Source of the DNA: JAADEM01 sp965371855
GTDB taxonomy: Bacteria; Bacteroidota; Bacteroidia; Bacteroidales; Marinilabiliaceae
Reading direction: 5' to 3'
Assembly: GCA_965371855.1 (NCBI GenBank)
Contig: CBDUZZ010000091.1
Coordinates: forward strand, 1 to 15,069
Length of the DNA stretch: 15,069 nt
Under the pieces are notes generated by a model, which was not told where the DNA came from, ran no database searches, and saw only the letters and a list, made by a program, of their open reading frames with translations. The position numbers were made by a program, and so were the translations under genes. Positions 15,045-15,069 of this stretch are shown one piece after another. The stretch's first letter is position 1. Each line of letters starts with the position of its first letter.

Positions 15045-15069
15045 TTAAATTTTAAAAACTAACTAACTA

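Overview
The window reads as chromosomal DNA of a member of the Bacteroidota, AT-rich, and probably of the Bacteroidales/Marinilabiliales side (placement inferred, moderate confidence). The supporting marks are a giant adhesin with a C-terminal type B type-9-secretion (T9SS) sorting domain, a PorP/SprF-family outer-membrane protein, a TPR/PD40 protein of the PorE-like group, a DUF3127 OB-fold protein, a 6-bladed beta-propeller lipoprotein of BF3164 type, a NVEALA-like small secreted peptide, and TAnnTTTG-type promoter -7 boxes.

Layout. Bases 1-232 are non-coding repeats: two copies of a ~100 bp unit built on AATATCC/AATAACC heptamers, then an AACCTT hexamer run. A ROK-family sugar kinase-like gene lies on the minus strand (245-1345). 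Divergent from it is a plus-strand surface-protein locus: a 2087-residue cadherin/Ig-like repeat protein ending in TSP3-like calcium repeats and a T9SS type B signal (1612-7875), a PorP/SprF-like protein 4 nt downstream (7880-8842), and a secreted TPR/PD40/carboxypeptidase-regulatory-domain protein that lacks the expected C-terminal OmpA domain (8959-10482). By analogy with the SprB/SprF gliding-adhesin system, the PorP/SprF protein probably helps export or hold the adhesin at the cell surface.

Convergent with this, on the minus strand, are an MFS exporter of the fosmidomycin-resistance (Fsr) type, a DUF3127 protein with an SSB-like acidic C-terminal tip, and a cyclophilin peptidyl-prolyl isomerase. 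The isomerase and DUF3127 genes probably form an operon ended by a strong hairpin with a T run. That hairpin contains the first possible ATG of the MFS gene, so the MFS gene more likely starts at the next ATG.

The right end (12942-14918, minus strand) is the least ordinary part. It is a compact module, read right to left: a NVEALA-like secreted peptide of 80 residues ending in Cys; an 11-bp hairpin; a beta-propeller lipoprotein; and, overlapping it by 17 bp, a membrane-anchored thioredoxin-fold protein with a CSIC motif. The arrangement looks like a secreted Cys-containing peptide with dedicated envelope partners. Its function is not known to me and no role is asserted. A 376-bp AT-rich gap (12566-12941) separates this module from the isomerase operon and holds an almost uninterrupted, start-less reading frame that may be a decayed gene.
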